Origin: Bugulina stolonifera
Taxonomy: Eukaryota; Bryozoa; Gymnolaemata; Cheilostomatida; Bugulidae
NCBI GenBank assembly: GCA_935421135.1
Contig: OW285192.1
Coordinates: 8,763,501-8,827,500 of the forward strand
DNA length: 64,000 nucleotides
Direction of reading: 5' to 3'
A program made the translations under genes and the position numbers. The notes under the pieces were generated by a model. The model worked only from the letters and a program-made list of their open reading frames with translations. It was not told the DNA's origin and made no database searches. Below are positions 24,567 through 37,603 of this stretch, piece by piece (positions within the stretch are counted from its first letter, which is position 1; every line of letters starts with the position of its first letter).

Positions 24567-27500
24567 ATGGAGGAGCAAACAATGGAAACCCAAGACACAC
24601 TGGTAGTCATGGAAGCAGAAGTTAATTTACCCCAACACAGCGAGAGAGAACCACTTTTAAACCCAGTACAGGATAAACCTGCAGAGTGTTCTGAAGAGCC
24701 TGTACAGAGTGATGTATGCAACTGTAAGTCTGTTTCTTTGATCAGTAGGGCTACAACATCACCAAAAGGTTGGTTATCCAGTACAGCGATTTACCGACTG
24801 CATTACAATATGTAGTACACTGCAAAAAAGGCATGTTCCAAATGGGTGAAGTAAATTAGGTAATGAAATGACATTGACAGTTTTTATTAGGCGTAATCTA
24901 TTCTTCCCTCTCAGTATTTTATTGTTAATATCAATTGATCTTACTCTTGGTAGATGAAGCTGTTGAACAGATCTTACAATATCCCGTGTACGATTTCTCT
25001 TCTGATAAACAACCATATGAACTGGCACACTCAACCAGAGAGTTTGGTGGCTTCTTTCTCAAAGGATGCAAGTGGTATGTTGTGCACTGTGCTTTGTATA
25101 TTTATTCAATAATCGTTTTATTCTGGCCGGAGGTTGTTTGTGATCTCCATGGAGCTTTTCCTTCTCACAAAACAGAAATTCCAAATACATTCTGTATCAC
25201 CTCAGTTGTGATTATTATCAGAATATGACTCGGATGGTTACTTTTACCAGCACCGTTTTGGTGTGCAGCAGGTTACACAGCACTTAGACTACACTTTCAT
25301 GTACATGTACATCTCACTGTTTTACTCAGGCTTATACAATCATGTACTGTTCAACCAATATAGGTCAAGGGACGGCTGTCAGCTGCTGACATGTGCAGAT
25401 GATAAACGGATGAGGATTTTCTCTCTTCCTTCCCAGTTCTATACAGGTGACTTCTCAGAACCCATCCCAGAGATGGTACGTAACTATAGTAACCAACATA
25501 ACAGCTTAAAACTGGGCGAGGTTTTCTGTGTTTCCATGTAACAAGATATTGCCATAAATTATGCAGTTTGATGTTCAGAGATATTGAGCTAACTTATTAC
25601 CTAATGAAGATCAGATCTTGGTTATCTATTGCATGTGGATGAGTTGAGGAATGCTCTATGAAACATACCTACAGTAGTTGTATCGCTTGTTTTCATTGGC
25701 TGATTATAGAGTCCTGCAGTGACAGTAAAGGAAGGTGGTAATATTTATGATTATGCGTGGAATCCATTAATGGATAGCAGTGAGCCAAGCACCTGTTGTT
25801 TCCTGGCATCTGCCCAATGCACTCCCATTCATCTGTGGGACAGTGTTACTGGAGATTTGAGGGCTACCTATAGATCTGTCAATCACATGGTCAGTAGTAG
25901 CAGTAGTAGTAGTAGTAGCAGCAGCAATAGTGGCAGTAGTAGTAGTAGTAGTAGCAGCAGCAGCAATAGTGGCAGTAGTAGTAGTAGTAGTAGTAGTAGT
26001 AGCAGCAGCAGCAGTAGTAGCAGTAGTAGTAGTAGTAGCAGCAGCAGTAGTAGCTGTAGTAGTAGTAGCAGCAGCAGCAGCAGCAGTAGTAGCAATACAC
26101 ACATTATACTTTTTGTTTCATCTATAATCTACTCTACTAACACTGCATCTACACGTAGGAGGAAATAGATACCGCGTGCTGTTTGGCGTTCACTCCGGAC
26201 ACCACCTATATATACGCTGGCCTCACTAAACAAATATGTGTGTTTGACGTCAACCAGCCCGGTAAACAGTTGGAGAGTTTCAAAACGCATAAGAAGAGAC
26301 AGACGGGACAAATTGGCATCATATCCTGTTTTGACTTCCTGCCTCTCAGTCGTGTATTTGCTGCTGGAAGTTACGCTAAATCTAGTGAGTACGTAGTCTG
26401 GCTATGTAATCCAAGGATTAGATGTCACTGTATTCGTACATTTTCGTACATATACCTGTATATATATGTATAGTGGGTGAGTGAGTGCACAACATCCTGT
26501 GCTAGTTCCTCACAAACTAGTACAGTACCTTTATTACAAGTCAATGATAATATGGTATTAGTAAGCAGGTAAAGATAATTCCTTAGCGCTGTAACCAAGA
26601 CGGAATTTCAATAACATGCATTTGTTAATGTGTGGCGAGTGCGACTAAATTATTTTGTTGGTTATTTTCCTTGGTCTCTCATATGTATATTTAGCTTTTA
26701 GCATAATAGAAGTATCTAGTTGACTTTTGTTCTTCAAATAGTTGGAATATATGACCAGAGGAACAACAAGCAGACTATGATATTAGAGGGACATACTGGA
26801 GGCGTCACTCAGATTAAATTCTCTCCTGATGGGAACTTGCTCTATAGTGGTGCAAGGAAGGTGGGCTACCTATTTGCGTAATGTAGGCTGTCTGTAAGAA
26901 CTGTACATTGTTGTATGCTGATGTACCAGTAAGCGCGGATATGTGAGTAAGGAGGTTTAGTCACATATTATTAATTAAATTTCATCCAAACCGGGAATTG
27001 TCTGTTCTCATAGACAGAAATTGTAGATGGGACAACCCCATGGTTTGTCTTGGAATTATTGTGATGGAAAGACAAATTTACTCCAATAATATAATATCGT
27101 TTGCAGAACTATTTGCCGAGTTCTGTGACTCTCAGTTTAATACTGATTGAATATGTTGATGTTTGTCTACAGGACAATGAACTTCTTGTTTGGGACATGC
27201 GTTATCCCGGGCAGATCCTTGCCGTCCTGGAGAGAAATGTACAGACCAATCAAAGGATGTACTTTGACCTTGACCCTTCTGGAAGGTAACTGTTACATTA
27301 TGTACCAAGTGGGCGGTATTCAGCTGGTTGTACTCTCATTGGTGAAGGATTAAATGGATTAAAGGATTAAAAGATTAAATTTACTTGGAAACTAAATGAT
27401 TGCTCAATGAATTATGGTGTTCTATTTATTCAACCTGAGTTTCCATGATAGATTTGAGTTCATACATTGTAGTAAGCCACAAATGTTTCTACTAGCTCAT

Positions 27501-28410
27501 AAGTTCTGGGTCAGTTTTCCTTGTTTTGATAACAGATGTGAACTGGCAGTAGTTATGAGGGGTCTAAGTTGTTCTGATATCTTCACACTTATCAGTATAA
27601 GCTGAGAACCTACGTACTTTCGCACAATTTTTATTGGGTTTTTTAATTTGAAATAGAAAAGTTTGCATAATTTTTGCATTATTTGTCAGTACTTTTAATC
27701 TGTGAACACTAACTGCACAACTGTGGTGGATAATAATTTATGTTAGTTAGAGTGTACCCGTACTACATCCAGGTACCTGTGCTCCGGTAATCATAACGGC
27801 AGTGTAAACATCTGGGATATGACTAAACTGGACTATGACTCAGGGCAGACAGAGCAGGTGCTTGCTCCTACCCTTACCTTCAAAACTCACAATGATTGCG
27901 TCAATGGAGTAAGGTGAGTGGCCACAGATAACTTCTCTGGTATCAATACTGTAGTATGTCAGTTTAGTATATTGCGATACGTAGCATTACGGTACAATGA
28001 GTTCCGTTCAATTGTAATACCTGCATCAAATTAACTACATGTTATGGTATGGTACATCTAACATTACAGGATCAAGATAATTAATTTGTTAACTTTTATC
28101 CTATGTTAACAACCTCAATGATGGGTTATTAGCTGTTTAAGCGATTCAATAACAGGTATATGTAGGTAGATACCTTGGCACATGACTATTTGTATGATTC
28201 GGCCAATTTGTATATTTTGGGTTGATGGATAGTGTTATTTCTCATTTTTACAGTTTTCACCCAACGTTGGCACTTCTCACCACCAGTTCTGGTCAGAGAT
28301 CGCTGACATTAAACACGGCACATCTCTCTGATTCCGAGTCCGACCAATCATCTGATGAGGATGCGGTGATGTCAGAAAATTCAGTGAAACTCTGGTGGCT
28401 CGGAGAGTGA
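24567..28410 (+). CDS. WRAP53: WRAP53/TCAB1, telomerase Cajal body WD40 protein
   Basis: Nine exons join in phase into 441 residues: 24567-24723, 24954-25074, 25364-25475, 25710-25889, 26159-26384, 26742-26860, 27173-27285, 27773-27913 and 28254-28410 (TGA). After an acidic, low-complexity N-terminus comes the family block FFLKGCKWSRDGCQLLT, then WD40 blades with IHLWDSVTGDLRATYR, QIGIISCFDF, GHTGGVTQIKFSPDGNLLYS, GARKDNELLVWDMR, QRMYFDLDPSGRYLCSG and a closing KLWWLGE. Several of these are near-identical to human WRAP53 (for example TNQR-x-YFDLDP and NGVS-x-HP). A Ser/Asp/Glu-rich loop sits before the last blade, where the human protein also has an acidic insert. WRAP53 binds the CAB box of scaRNAs and telomerase RNA and carries them to Cajal bodies. 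The N-terminal extension is shorter than the human one (548 residues). Confidence 0.95.
25890..26097 (+). repeat. AGT/AGC triplet array in WRAP53 intron 4
   Basis: About 205 bases of interspersed AGT, AGC and GGC/AAT triplets start right at the splice donor (GTCAGT) and fill about three quarters of a 269-base intron. Read in the exon frame they encode almost only serine. Three larger sub-blocks (AGCAGCAGCAATAGTGGCAG and similar) show higher-order duplication. Confidence 0.9.
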
Positions 28411-31400
28411 AGAAACTATTGATGTAAAAGGTCGTGAAGGTCACGGGACCTAGTAGTTCCTGTCAGCAGAGGTTGTGGGAAGGATTGGATTCGTTGTAAT
28501 GGGGGTCATTTACCCTGTTGTTGCCAGTCTAATATGCTATAAATTAGTTATTGATTCTGGCATTGGTAGACCTCAATGGAGTGCTATGATGTCTCCAAGA
28601 AACTCTAATGAAGTGTGAGAATCATGAAGACTTGGCCTTGCTTTTACACTCCATATTATTTATTAGCGATTATCTTTTAATGTTTGCAGGATAATTTTAG
28701 CTTGTCGAATATATTCTCTGCTGATGAAACTGGTTTAATATGTGAAAACTAATGTTTTACTAATGTGTTGACAGATATAATGCCCAGCAAATACTGTAAT
28801 ACTATATTTTTTGTCTATTAATTGAGTTCCACCTGTCTTGGTGTGAAATTCTTTTATAGTTTAATTTCAATGTTATTTAATTTATAATGAAATTTGAAAT
28901 ACATTTAACATTGTATCTGTTGATGTTATGTTACGAATGCTCATGTAGAATGTTGTTGTTTGTTAACATAATTTCCAGCTACGAGCTTCATAACTCTATT
29001 CCCAGAATGCTAGTACCGAGAAATGTGATTTACCTTGACTATTGGTACACCTGCTACAACAACACTATGACTGCACATTATAACTACTATCCAATGTGAC
29101 ATGGAACTTGTAATTGATTTTCTCAGATTTGCTATTTATATAGTGTAATTACAACTATTTATCTCAGACACTATTTTTATTACTCGTAATCATCTATAAC
29201 TCTATTAGTAGAACATTAATTGCAACCAGATTGCTTTTCATACTCTGTAAGTATACATAACATAATATCTCTGAACAACTAGCTGTATATAGTAAGCATA
29301 AACACGGATGTACTGAAAGTTGCTGATCACAGAGTTAGGAGTTGCTTGCTCATTAAAATTTTCTTCAAATGTGTCAGTATAGTAGTTTTATGGTGGCACA
29401 AAGATGAATGGTTTGTGCTATTGTGCCCGAGCACGGTCTACATGTTGCAGGTAACTGGTAGTTCGACACAATCAGAGAAGGTAGTGTCCGGCTCAGTGGC
29501 TGCTGAGGGCTGCAAGACTTCGATCCTTTTAGAGCTTATTAGTAGCATTTTGCATAATTAAACTGGCACGTTTGAGCAAACCAATATAGAATCTAAGTGT
29601 CAGGTATAGTCTATGTAGATTGAGATAGACAGTTGAATCCGCTAGCCTGTACTAAGCAGCACCAACTAGCCACTATACCACATAAAAACAATGAATAGTT
29701 TCCGCAGTAGGTACATGGGTATGGGTTGATTGTCTAAAATCTCAACTTCATACATGCAGATGCAATGTGCATGCAATTTTAAGTACCCAAAAGCACATCT
29801 TGATTGAATCAAGCTTCGTAAATTCAAAGTTCGAAGTCAAAATGGAGAAAATCTCTGAACTACAGTGTAGAAAATAACAATGCTTGTTGTACGAGTATAT
29901 TCCATACCATCTTGTCACCATCAAAGTTCCGAGATATAAGTTTATCCCGTAAATGATATGCATAGTAATTTGCCGTGGTTCTCTCAACAAAATTGTCGGT
30001 ATGTTTCTCTTTGACGAGCGCCCAACCTATGCCGAACACCTAGGCTACTAAAAATAGGTCGACGTACCGAGCCCAAAGTAGTTGACAATCTGTGCAAAGA
30101 TAGTATTTTTACCATCTTTGGTCTGCACTGCTACACTACGTGCTCCTTAGGATGACTCGTTTTTGAGCTTTTTTCTCATGTTTAAGTTTTTCTAAATGTT
30201 TGCCTCTTCTATTGATGCTATTTGGTAGAAACATCATGTGTTCTAAAAATAATGGGCTAGCATCACAGGTACTTCTAGCCAATCAGAGGACAATATTTTC
30301 GCCAATCTCGAGAAAGCTCCATTGTTGTATCGGTAATTTTTTGTTGCCGCCCAACTACTTTGGACTAGGCCGTTTATTAGGTCAGGTTTTAGAGCGATCC
30401 TATTGGCGGAGAGCACCATGGAAAAACTTAATAATATATAAACTTTGCTACCATAGTAACATACTAGCTGAGAATGTGTCTCATAAAACAGCTTATGCAT
30501 AGCGAACAGCATGGCGACAAGTAATTGAAAAACATTTGCAGTATCTGTTAGTAAACTAATGATGAGCATTGACCAATGTGATATACTTCAAAAATTCCAT
30601 ATGATATAATGCAAGAGGACAGTTGAGACTGGGGGGGGGGACCAGTTTGAAATGAAATTTAAAATAGATTTTACTTTATACTTGCGTATAGGAAACATGC
30701 TTAAAACTTTGGCCTCAATTTAGTGCATAATTCATACACATGCCAGACATCAAAGCAGGACATGGAGATGGAGAGTTCAGGTTGCGTACATGTATGTATC
30801 AGTCAAATAATTACGTATTTCATTGGAAGCACAATTTCGATTTGTTTATAGAAATACTTTGCTAAACTAACTTGAATGCTAATTCTTGCGTATTAAATAC
30901 ACTCAATGGTGTAACAAACAAAATTATATCCAATAAAATTTTATTGAGTAAGGGTGATGTCATCGCACTATCGGTAGCTATGCGCCAAGTCTCTACTTCC
31001 TGTCTGCTTTGTTATTTGAAACATACTAACAAAAGAATAGCATCATCATATCTCGGTGGCACTAGATGAGCTGATGTTCGACATGGTCGGCTGTTGCACT
31101 TTACTTTGTTTGTCATCGTGTGTTACGTGGGTTAAAACCATGAAACTAGATCTGTTATGGTGAGCTGGAAGGTTAGCTCAGAGTTGTCAAATGTAAATAG
31201 CATAGAGTTTACACACCAAACAATCCTGTACATCATGCAACCACGCATTTGCTCACAACGTGTAACCTGTATACAATATTGCAAAGTGTTTTTCATATAT
31301 ACATATAAATGTACATGTAGCTCAGAATTCAAATATTTGTTCCCATCTTTTGTCATTCAAGGCTTACAAAAAAATCTTTCAGACAGTAATTAATATCAGT

Positions 31401-31439
31401 ATAGTTATATCTACATCATGTTTGTTGCTATATAAACAT
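28411..31439. other. Gene-free spacer downstream of WRAP53
   Basis: AT-rich. Contains the WRAP53 3' UTR, a ten-base G run at about 30631-30640, and a short inverted pair (CCAAAGTAGTTG near 30073, CAACTACTTTGG near 30352) that may mark a small old element. Short frames here show no recognisable domain. Confidence 0.35.
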
Positions 31440-31550
31440 GCACTTATATCTTACACTTACACTTGCACTTACATATTACACTTACACTTGCACTTACATC
31501 TTACACTTACACTTGCACTTACATCTTACACTTACACTTGCACTTACATT
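31440..31550. repeat. 25-bp minisatellite with a CACTTA sub-repeat
   Basis: About 4.4 copies of a TTACACTTACACTTGCACTT-type unit. Period 25 was measured from repeat starts at 31451, 31476 and 31501. Confidence 0.85.
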
Positions 31551-34500
31551 TCGGTACTTTAATAGAATATGTTGCATATTATGCAAGGTAGTAGTACATG
31601 GTATTTTAGAGATCACTGTTCTATGGTAGACTAGAAACACAGGCTACTTATATGCTAGAAATCATTAGATTTTATGCTTTGATGTCATACAGTAAGTTTA
31701 ATAAGCACGTTTGTCCCTTGTGCACGCACGGAATTATACGTACGAGTAAATGCTTTCATAAATAACAAGTCGCTATGTAAATTTAGCAGGTTATTGCGCA
31801 TGATCAGTGCAGAGCATTCAATTTGCATTTTTCCTGCTAAGGATGATAGTATAACTGTATCACTTAGATACCTGTGTGTATATAATAAGCAGCATACTCA
31901 TTGATTTTCCAATAAAGATGTTTAATATTACAAATGTACCTCCTTCCTCCTACCGTTCATTCTCGACAGTTGGCGGGCGGGCAGTAGAAACCGTTTCCTG
32001 TTGAAATACTCAGCAAAGCATATCGTTTACTCAATTTGCAATCATCTACAAAATTCTATTTGCACTTCAACACCGTTTATTCCAGCAGCTTATGAGCTGA
32101 GCTTGTTTTGCAGTTTTACAATAATAAGCCCAATATGCCATCAGTTTTTTTACATGCATGTCTTGTCTAGTGAGATTTGCTACTGCTCAAAAGACATTTG
32201 GAAAACGTATGTTTGGTAAAGCTGCAAAGGAGCTGTATGCAAACCAGTGATGGCCAGCAGCAGCATACATTAAAAACTAAGGCTGACCAAATGTTTTGCG
32301 GAGTACAGTCAATGACATATTTGATATCTTTGTACAACTAGTAAGTGTAACCATGATAATATAATGGTTTGTGGAAGCCAGGCAAGCTTCTGGGACTTTA
32401 CTGTAGAAGATTTACTCCACGCATAAGGTGGCCAATAATGGGGAGATTGCCTAGATAGAGCAAATGCTTCTGATACTGCCATGTTTGTTATTTCTTGTAA
32501 CTAAATATAAATGGCGGAACACGTGCATCATAATCTCGCAATATCACTTTTTGAGTAGATAATCATTGAAGAGTAATGGGCCAGCAACCGCTGAGCATAA
32601 TATAGGTTCACATTTCTCAAGGAATCCTCATACACGTACACCCAACAATTGACGACATAATACGATATTATAAGGCTACAATAGATTACAATAGAACACT
32701 GATATTGAAGCAGCAGCATAGGTAAGTTATTTTGTCAAAGCAGAGTACAATGCTTGGATTAATTGCAAGTAGTGGTACTGCTGACAATGAGATTCTACTT
32801 CATCTGTATCATACTATCATAGTGCCTTCTTTCTTCAAATTTAGCCTTTGCTTGTAGTTTTGACGTTCAGCTTGAGAAAAAAAGTATAGTATTATTCACA
32901 GGCTCTCACTCTTTCTCTGCTCAATCGAATGTTTGCCATCTATCACCTTGCAAAGTCATTCACAAGCTCTAAAAACCTCAAATTTATCATAATTTCCACT
33001 GAACAATTTGCTCGCTGAGTAGAATATATTATATATGTGTTAGTTTATCTCATACATATATTTAAAAGAGAATTATTCCTATTGCTTGAATGAAAGATTC
33101 ACTGTATGACAGTGTTACTTATGCCATGCATAGTAAGTGCAGTACTATCCTTCACTCAGCTATAGGTTGAGCCTCTCAGTTTACACTCTTTAAGAGAACT
33201 CTATTACTATGTAACACACTGTATTATAGTGATATTAATTACTGCAAAGTGGGCTGGTTTTGTTGTATGCATTACGTTAGGATGCCAAGTGGCATAACTA
33301 GACATGACTCAATTCCTACGTGACTATGATATTGTGTACTCTTCATTTACATAATACCACTGGGTAGGTTTCTTTGCAATTCAACTGCATGTCAAGTTTT
33401 CAGCGGTAGCTGGAAAGAGTACTTCCATGTACGATCAACCAAATGCCGCCAGTTAAACACACGTTCAATGTTATTAAGCGCATAATATGCACTTACACAT
33501 AAATACGCGTAATGGAGATGATTTAATTTTAGGATTTCTGTCGTTTTTAATCAACATGAATCTTTTTATATACATGTATGGACCTACACAGTATTTACAT
33601 GGCTGTAGGTTTCTGAGCTGAATGAATTTTCAGGGGAGCAATGGAGATACACGTAGACTGTGGTCTTCGTCTAGTCACTCACATTCTATTATCTTACAAA
33701 CATGTAATATGTGCATGTTTATAGATATACTCGCACAATGTACATTAGTCTAAAATTGTTTAATATCATCAAACTACCAGCACTTCATGAATATGCACTA
33801 TTTGACTTTAAATGGGAACTTTAAACTTGGCTCACTTATCTGCTTCCACTCAGTTAGCCTCAGTTCACTAATTTTGTAGGAAACACACCAATGTTTATTC
33901 TTATACGATATACATGTTCATGATCAGCTCTTTGTATTCATGCTATAAAATCCCTTCGCTCAATAGATAATCAAAACAAAATTATACCTTCAGAGAAAAA
34001 CTGTAGCTGCGTTATATAATAACAGATATCAAACAGGAATATGATAAATTATACTAACATCTAAATAACATTGACTCAGGACATTGAACTGTTCGCTGCA
34101 TTTTATATTTGATATACACTGGTCTTTAGTTTAGAGAGTTATGTCTAATGCATGCAGTTACTATTTCCTGTGCAGAGCAAGCATATAATAAACTTTGCTA
34201 TTATTAAACGACTTTTGTCATGATGATGTATATATTTAGAGTATTACGTTGTTACCGGAAAACATACTAACATTGTAAAATACGTCACCGAGCTACTTAA
34301 ATCAATATTTGACACACTGATATACACTACAGTCATGTTAATTAAATTTATCTTGGACTACTAAGACAGTCAGTGGTCTTAAATGAGTTTTAGAATGCAA
34401 ACGTGTTAACTGTGTGGAAGATGGTAAGAGTTTAAACGGAATTTATTTCTAGCAAACCGATCTTAGGTGACTGGATATTCTGTATATTGTACTAGCTGTA

Positions 34501-35458
34501 CTAGCTTTTTGTGTCAACCTAAGACTCGCATCAGGTAAAGTATTCATCACTCTCCGTTTGTTGGTAAAATTAAATTTAGTTCAAAATTCAAGTCTCAGCG
34601 AGTTGGCTTATTAACAAGATATAAATAGGCCTTGAGGTCAAGGTCTCAAGATGGAATTCAGATAACCAATGAACCTCTAATTGGGTTCGCTGTTACCATT
34701 GTATAGAATAGAAGTCAATGTTTGACAAGTGTATAATTTGTTGGACATGACAACTATTAAATGCACAATACATTGCTGTATGTGCCAGGCTCTGTCTGTC
34801 TTTTATTTGGTTTGTATTATGCAGTAAAATGGAAGATCCTTTTATTAAATCAATAGCCATATCATAGTGTACCTTTGTAGAAAAGGGCCTTGTACATGTA
34901 TATAAATGTACATGTACAAAGATATGGCTATAAGAAATAACAGTCAACACCCATATTACATAGTATACAGTCAGTTCATTTAGAGATAACTGAAGCATGT
35001 CTTAAGGCTTTGAGAAGTTGAAGAGTTATCTTTCCTATGCTATATAACTCGAACTCGGATAGCTTTCCTGTAAAATTCTGACTTTCAAACATGGACAGTA
35101 ATTATCTCCTTGAAGACCGTCGAACACTGTTCCAATTAAGGTGAAGGACATATTAATTATTAATGTTAAGTACTTTAAATTTAGTACTAATTTTTAAAAT
35201 CTATGTAAATCTCGTGCATAGAGCTAGTGTAATGCTTTACTCAAATAGCCTGTAGTTGTTTCACACTTCAACTTCAGAGCTAGCTACAGACTGTGGGATT
35301 CCAGTCAATCAAAGACTAAAAGCATAACTTTATTTGATAAGGTGGGGGTGGTTTGACCGAACCAACCTCCAGAGAGCTGTTCATAGATTGCGTGGGGCAG
35401 ATTATGGATGTTTGTCGTAATTCCTCTGCTAGCCGGAATTATAAAACTATGGTTTAAG
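31551..35458. other. Gene-free AT-rich spacer
   Basis: No gene or clear mobile element seen. A hairpin with 11-base arms (TTGTACATGTA / TACATGTACAA) lies at 34890-34919. Confidence 0.35.
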
Positions 35459-36029
35459 TTTAAACCACTACTGTCTCACCATTCAATATTTGCAAAGAAT
35501 ACTGGTCATCTTATTTCATCAAGATTGATGTGCTGTTTGTCTCTGTAAACCTAGTGGCAGCCAAGATAAACTCATTTGAATATTGGCTATTATGACCTCC
35601 ATTCAGCATTGAGACCTGTTAAGTTCCTATGGCTATGCCTGTCCTAAGTCTATACTTGTAACTTATGTACATAGGTAAGCTACTAACATCAAATAGCCCA
35701 GTAATCTTATTGAGCCAACACTAACTGTCATTCTATAAATAACTCTTGTGCACAGTGATGAATAAGTAAGTTAGAGTCATGCCCACAAAAAACAATGCAA
35801 TGCATCGCAAGTCCTATGGCTATCTCTGTAGCACTGCTTTATATTGACTGCTTGAGTGCTTCCAAAATTCCCAACATAGGCTGATTGAAGGTGAAATCAG
35901 CCAATATTAAAAGAGCAGTTTCTTGGCAGCAGCTAGGATACCAAACACAAACAACACATCAATCTTAATGAAAAAGGATGAACAAGATTATTTGAAAATA
36001 TTGAATGGTGCGACAGTAGTGGTTTAAAT
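35459..36029. mobile_element. Foldback (inverted-repeat) element
   Basis: The left arm, 35459-35612, matches the reverse complement of 35876-36029. Shared landmarks are TTTAAACCACTACTGTC, CACCATTCAATATTT, AAGATTGATGTG and GAATATTGGCT / TAATATTGGCT. The arms are roughly 150 bases with some mismatches and indels; the loop is about 260 bases and non-coding. It fits a MITE or foldback transposon. No clear target duplication was found. Confidence 0.75.
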
Positions 36030-36469
36030 AGAGTGCAGGTATTTAATAAAGTTTCCTATTAAAAGAGAGAGCGTCCCTTGGGTATAATAATGCCGCATTA
36101 AAAATAGTTGTCAGTAGATTTGCGTGCTTGCTGTGAATGACTACTGTACATTTTAACTAGCATAGTTCAAGAACGATAGCATGTAATCGGCATGCTTGTA
36201 AATTTTAAAAGAAATTTACAAGAATATTTTATAATGGGTTGCATAGTTTCAATGTTTATATCGTTATTGGATTAACACCGTGTGGTAAGTTGGCAGTTTT
36301 GATGTACCAGTACTTCTGTTGGTATGACATCGAACAAGGTTTTGGAATTTGATGTTATTCTGCTAAGGGCGGTTTTGAGTTAAATCTATTCTGTATGTTT
36401 CGCTAAATTTATAGCGACAAAGAACACTTTTACTCTCATGAAATTGTATGCTCTACTTTCAGTAGGTTG

Positions 36470-36868
36470 GCCTACACTGTAGATGCTTCTGTCATGCTTC
36501 TATCCAGATTAAACCCCTTTCCCGATCCTTTTAGGTTAATTGTAAACGAGTGGGTTAATTGTCGCTTTGGTAATCCTTTAGATTCCAATACTAAAGTGAA
36601 TTCAACTTTACCATCTTCTACTCTTCGCCAGCTATAAAACCTGTTAGAAATTGCAAACATTGGGAGTTCAAATGTAACGTGTGTTTACTATCTCTAGATA
36701 AAGGTCAACCACCCATAAGATATTTATTTGATTTGATTTCAGTCATACACATGATAAACGCTGATTTCGTTGCCGATGTGCAAGACTTGATAGCTCTGTG
36801 TCAACCACCTCACACATGCTTCATTTGGCATAACGATTCTAGTTCACCCGATTACAATCTAATTTAAT
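36470..36868 (+). pseudogene. Possible decayed coding fragment, unidentified
   Basis: A plus-strand frame from about 36476 reads LLSRLNPFPDPFRLIVNEWV and is open for about 50 codons. After stops and a frame change a second stretch (IRYLFDLISVIHMINADFV, near 36720) is open to 36868. It looks more protein-like than the surrounding DNA, but I recognise no domain. It may be a transposon relic or chance. Confidence 0.2.
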
Positions 36869-37120
36869 GGTTCTTAGGCCACATAATTACATAGTCTTCA
36901 TTACTTACAGCAAACAATATGCACTTGTTTGATAATTTGCTTCTAGCAAAAATCAATGTTTATGTATGTACTTTAACATACATGTAGTTAATATAATATA
37001 TGTTATATACAATGTACAATATAGTGTATGTAGCAATAATTTATTCACAATAGTCTTACATGTATTTTATACCTTTCAGTAGTTACACAGGACTAATATT
37101 CTCATATATTAATTATATTA

Positions 37121-37603
37121 CTCAATCTGCATACAGTGTACTGTTTCGGTGTTTAACACCTCATCAGTGCAGCTCTGAGATATGCCTGGGAGCACACCTT
37201 AGCAATACTGTATATTTACCGCAAAGCGTATTTAAAAGGTGTGAAATCCACTGAACCAAAGTTCTCAAGCTGCCAGAGACAGCGAGAATTGCGTAATGCC
37301 ACCAGTTCAGTGTATCTCCCAGGTAAAGTGCTCAAGAAATTGGTATTGCTACCAATTTCGAGCGTAATACTCAATCTGCATACAGTGTACTGTTTCGGTG
37401 TTTAACACCTCATCAGTGCAGCTCAGAGATATGCCTGGGAGCACACCTTAGCAATACTGTATATTTACAGCAAAGCGTATTTAAAAGGTGTGAAATCCAC
37501 TGAACCAAAGTTCTCAAGCTGCCAGAGACAGCGAGAATTGCGTAATGCCACCAGTTCAGTGTATCTCCCAGGTAAAGTGCTCAAGAAATTGGTATTGCTA
37601 ATT
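37121..37603. repeat. 249-bp near-perfect tandem duplication
   Basis: Copy 1 starts at 37121 and copy 2 at 37370 (CTCAATCTGCATACAGTGTA). About 234 bases are shared, with only two substitutions that I can see (CTCTGAG/CTCAGAG and TACCGCA/TACAGCA). The end of copy 1 has the palindrome AATTGGTATTGCTACCAATT. Near-identity shows a recent event. The unit holds no recognised gene. Confidence 0.9.

Noticed and set aside
25719..26168. Polyserine, polyalanine and polyleucine proteins encoded by the triplet array on both strands
   Set aside because: Long frames are automatic in a stop-free triplet repeat. The array lies between well-matched WRAP53 exons and is best read as an intron.
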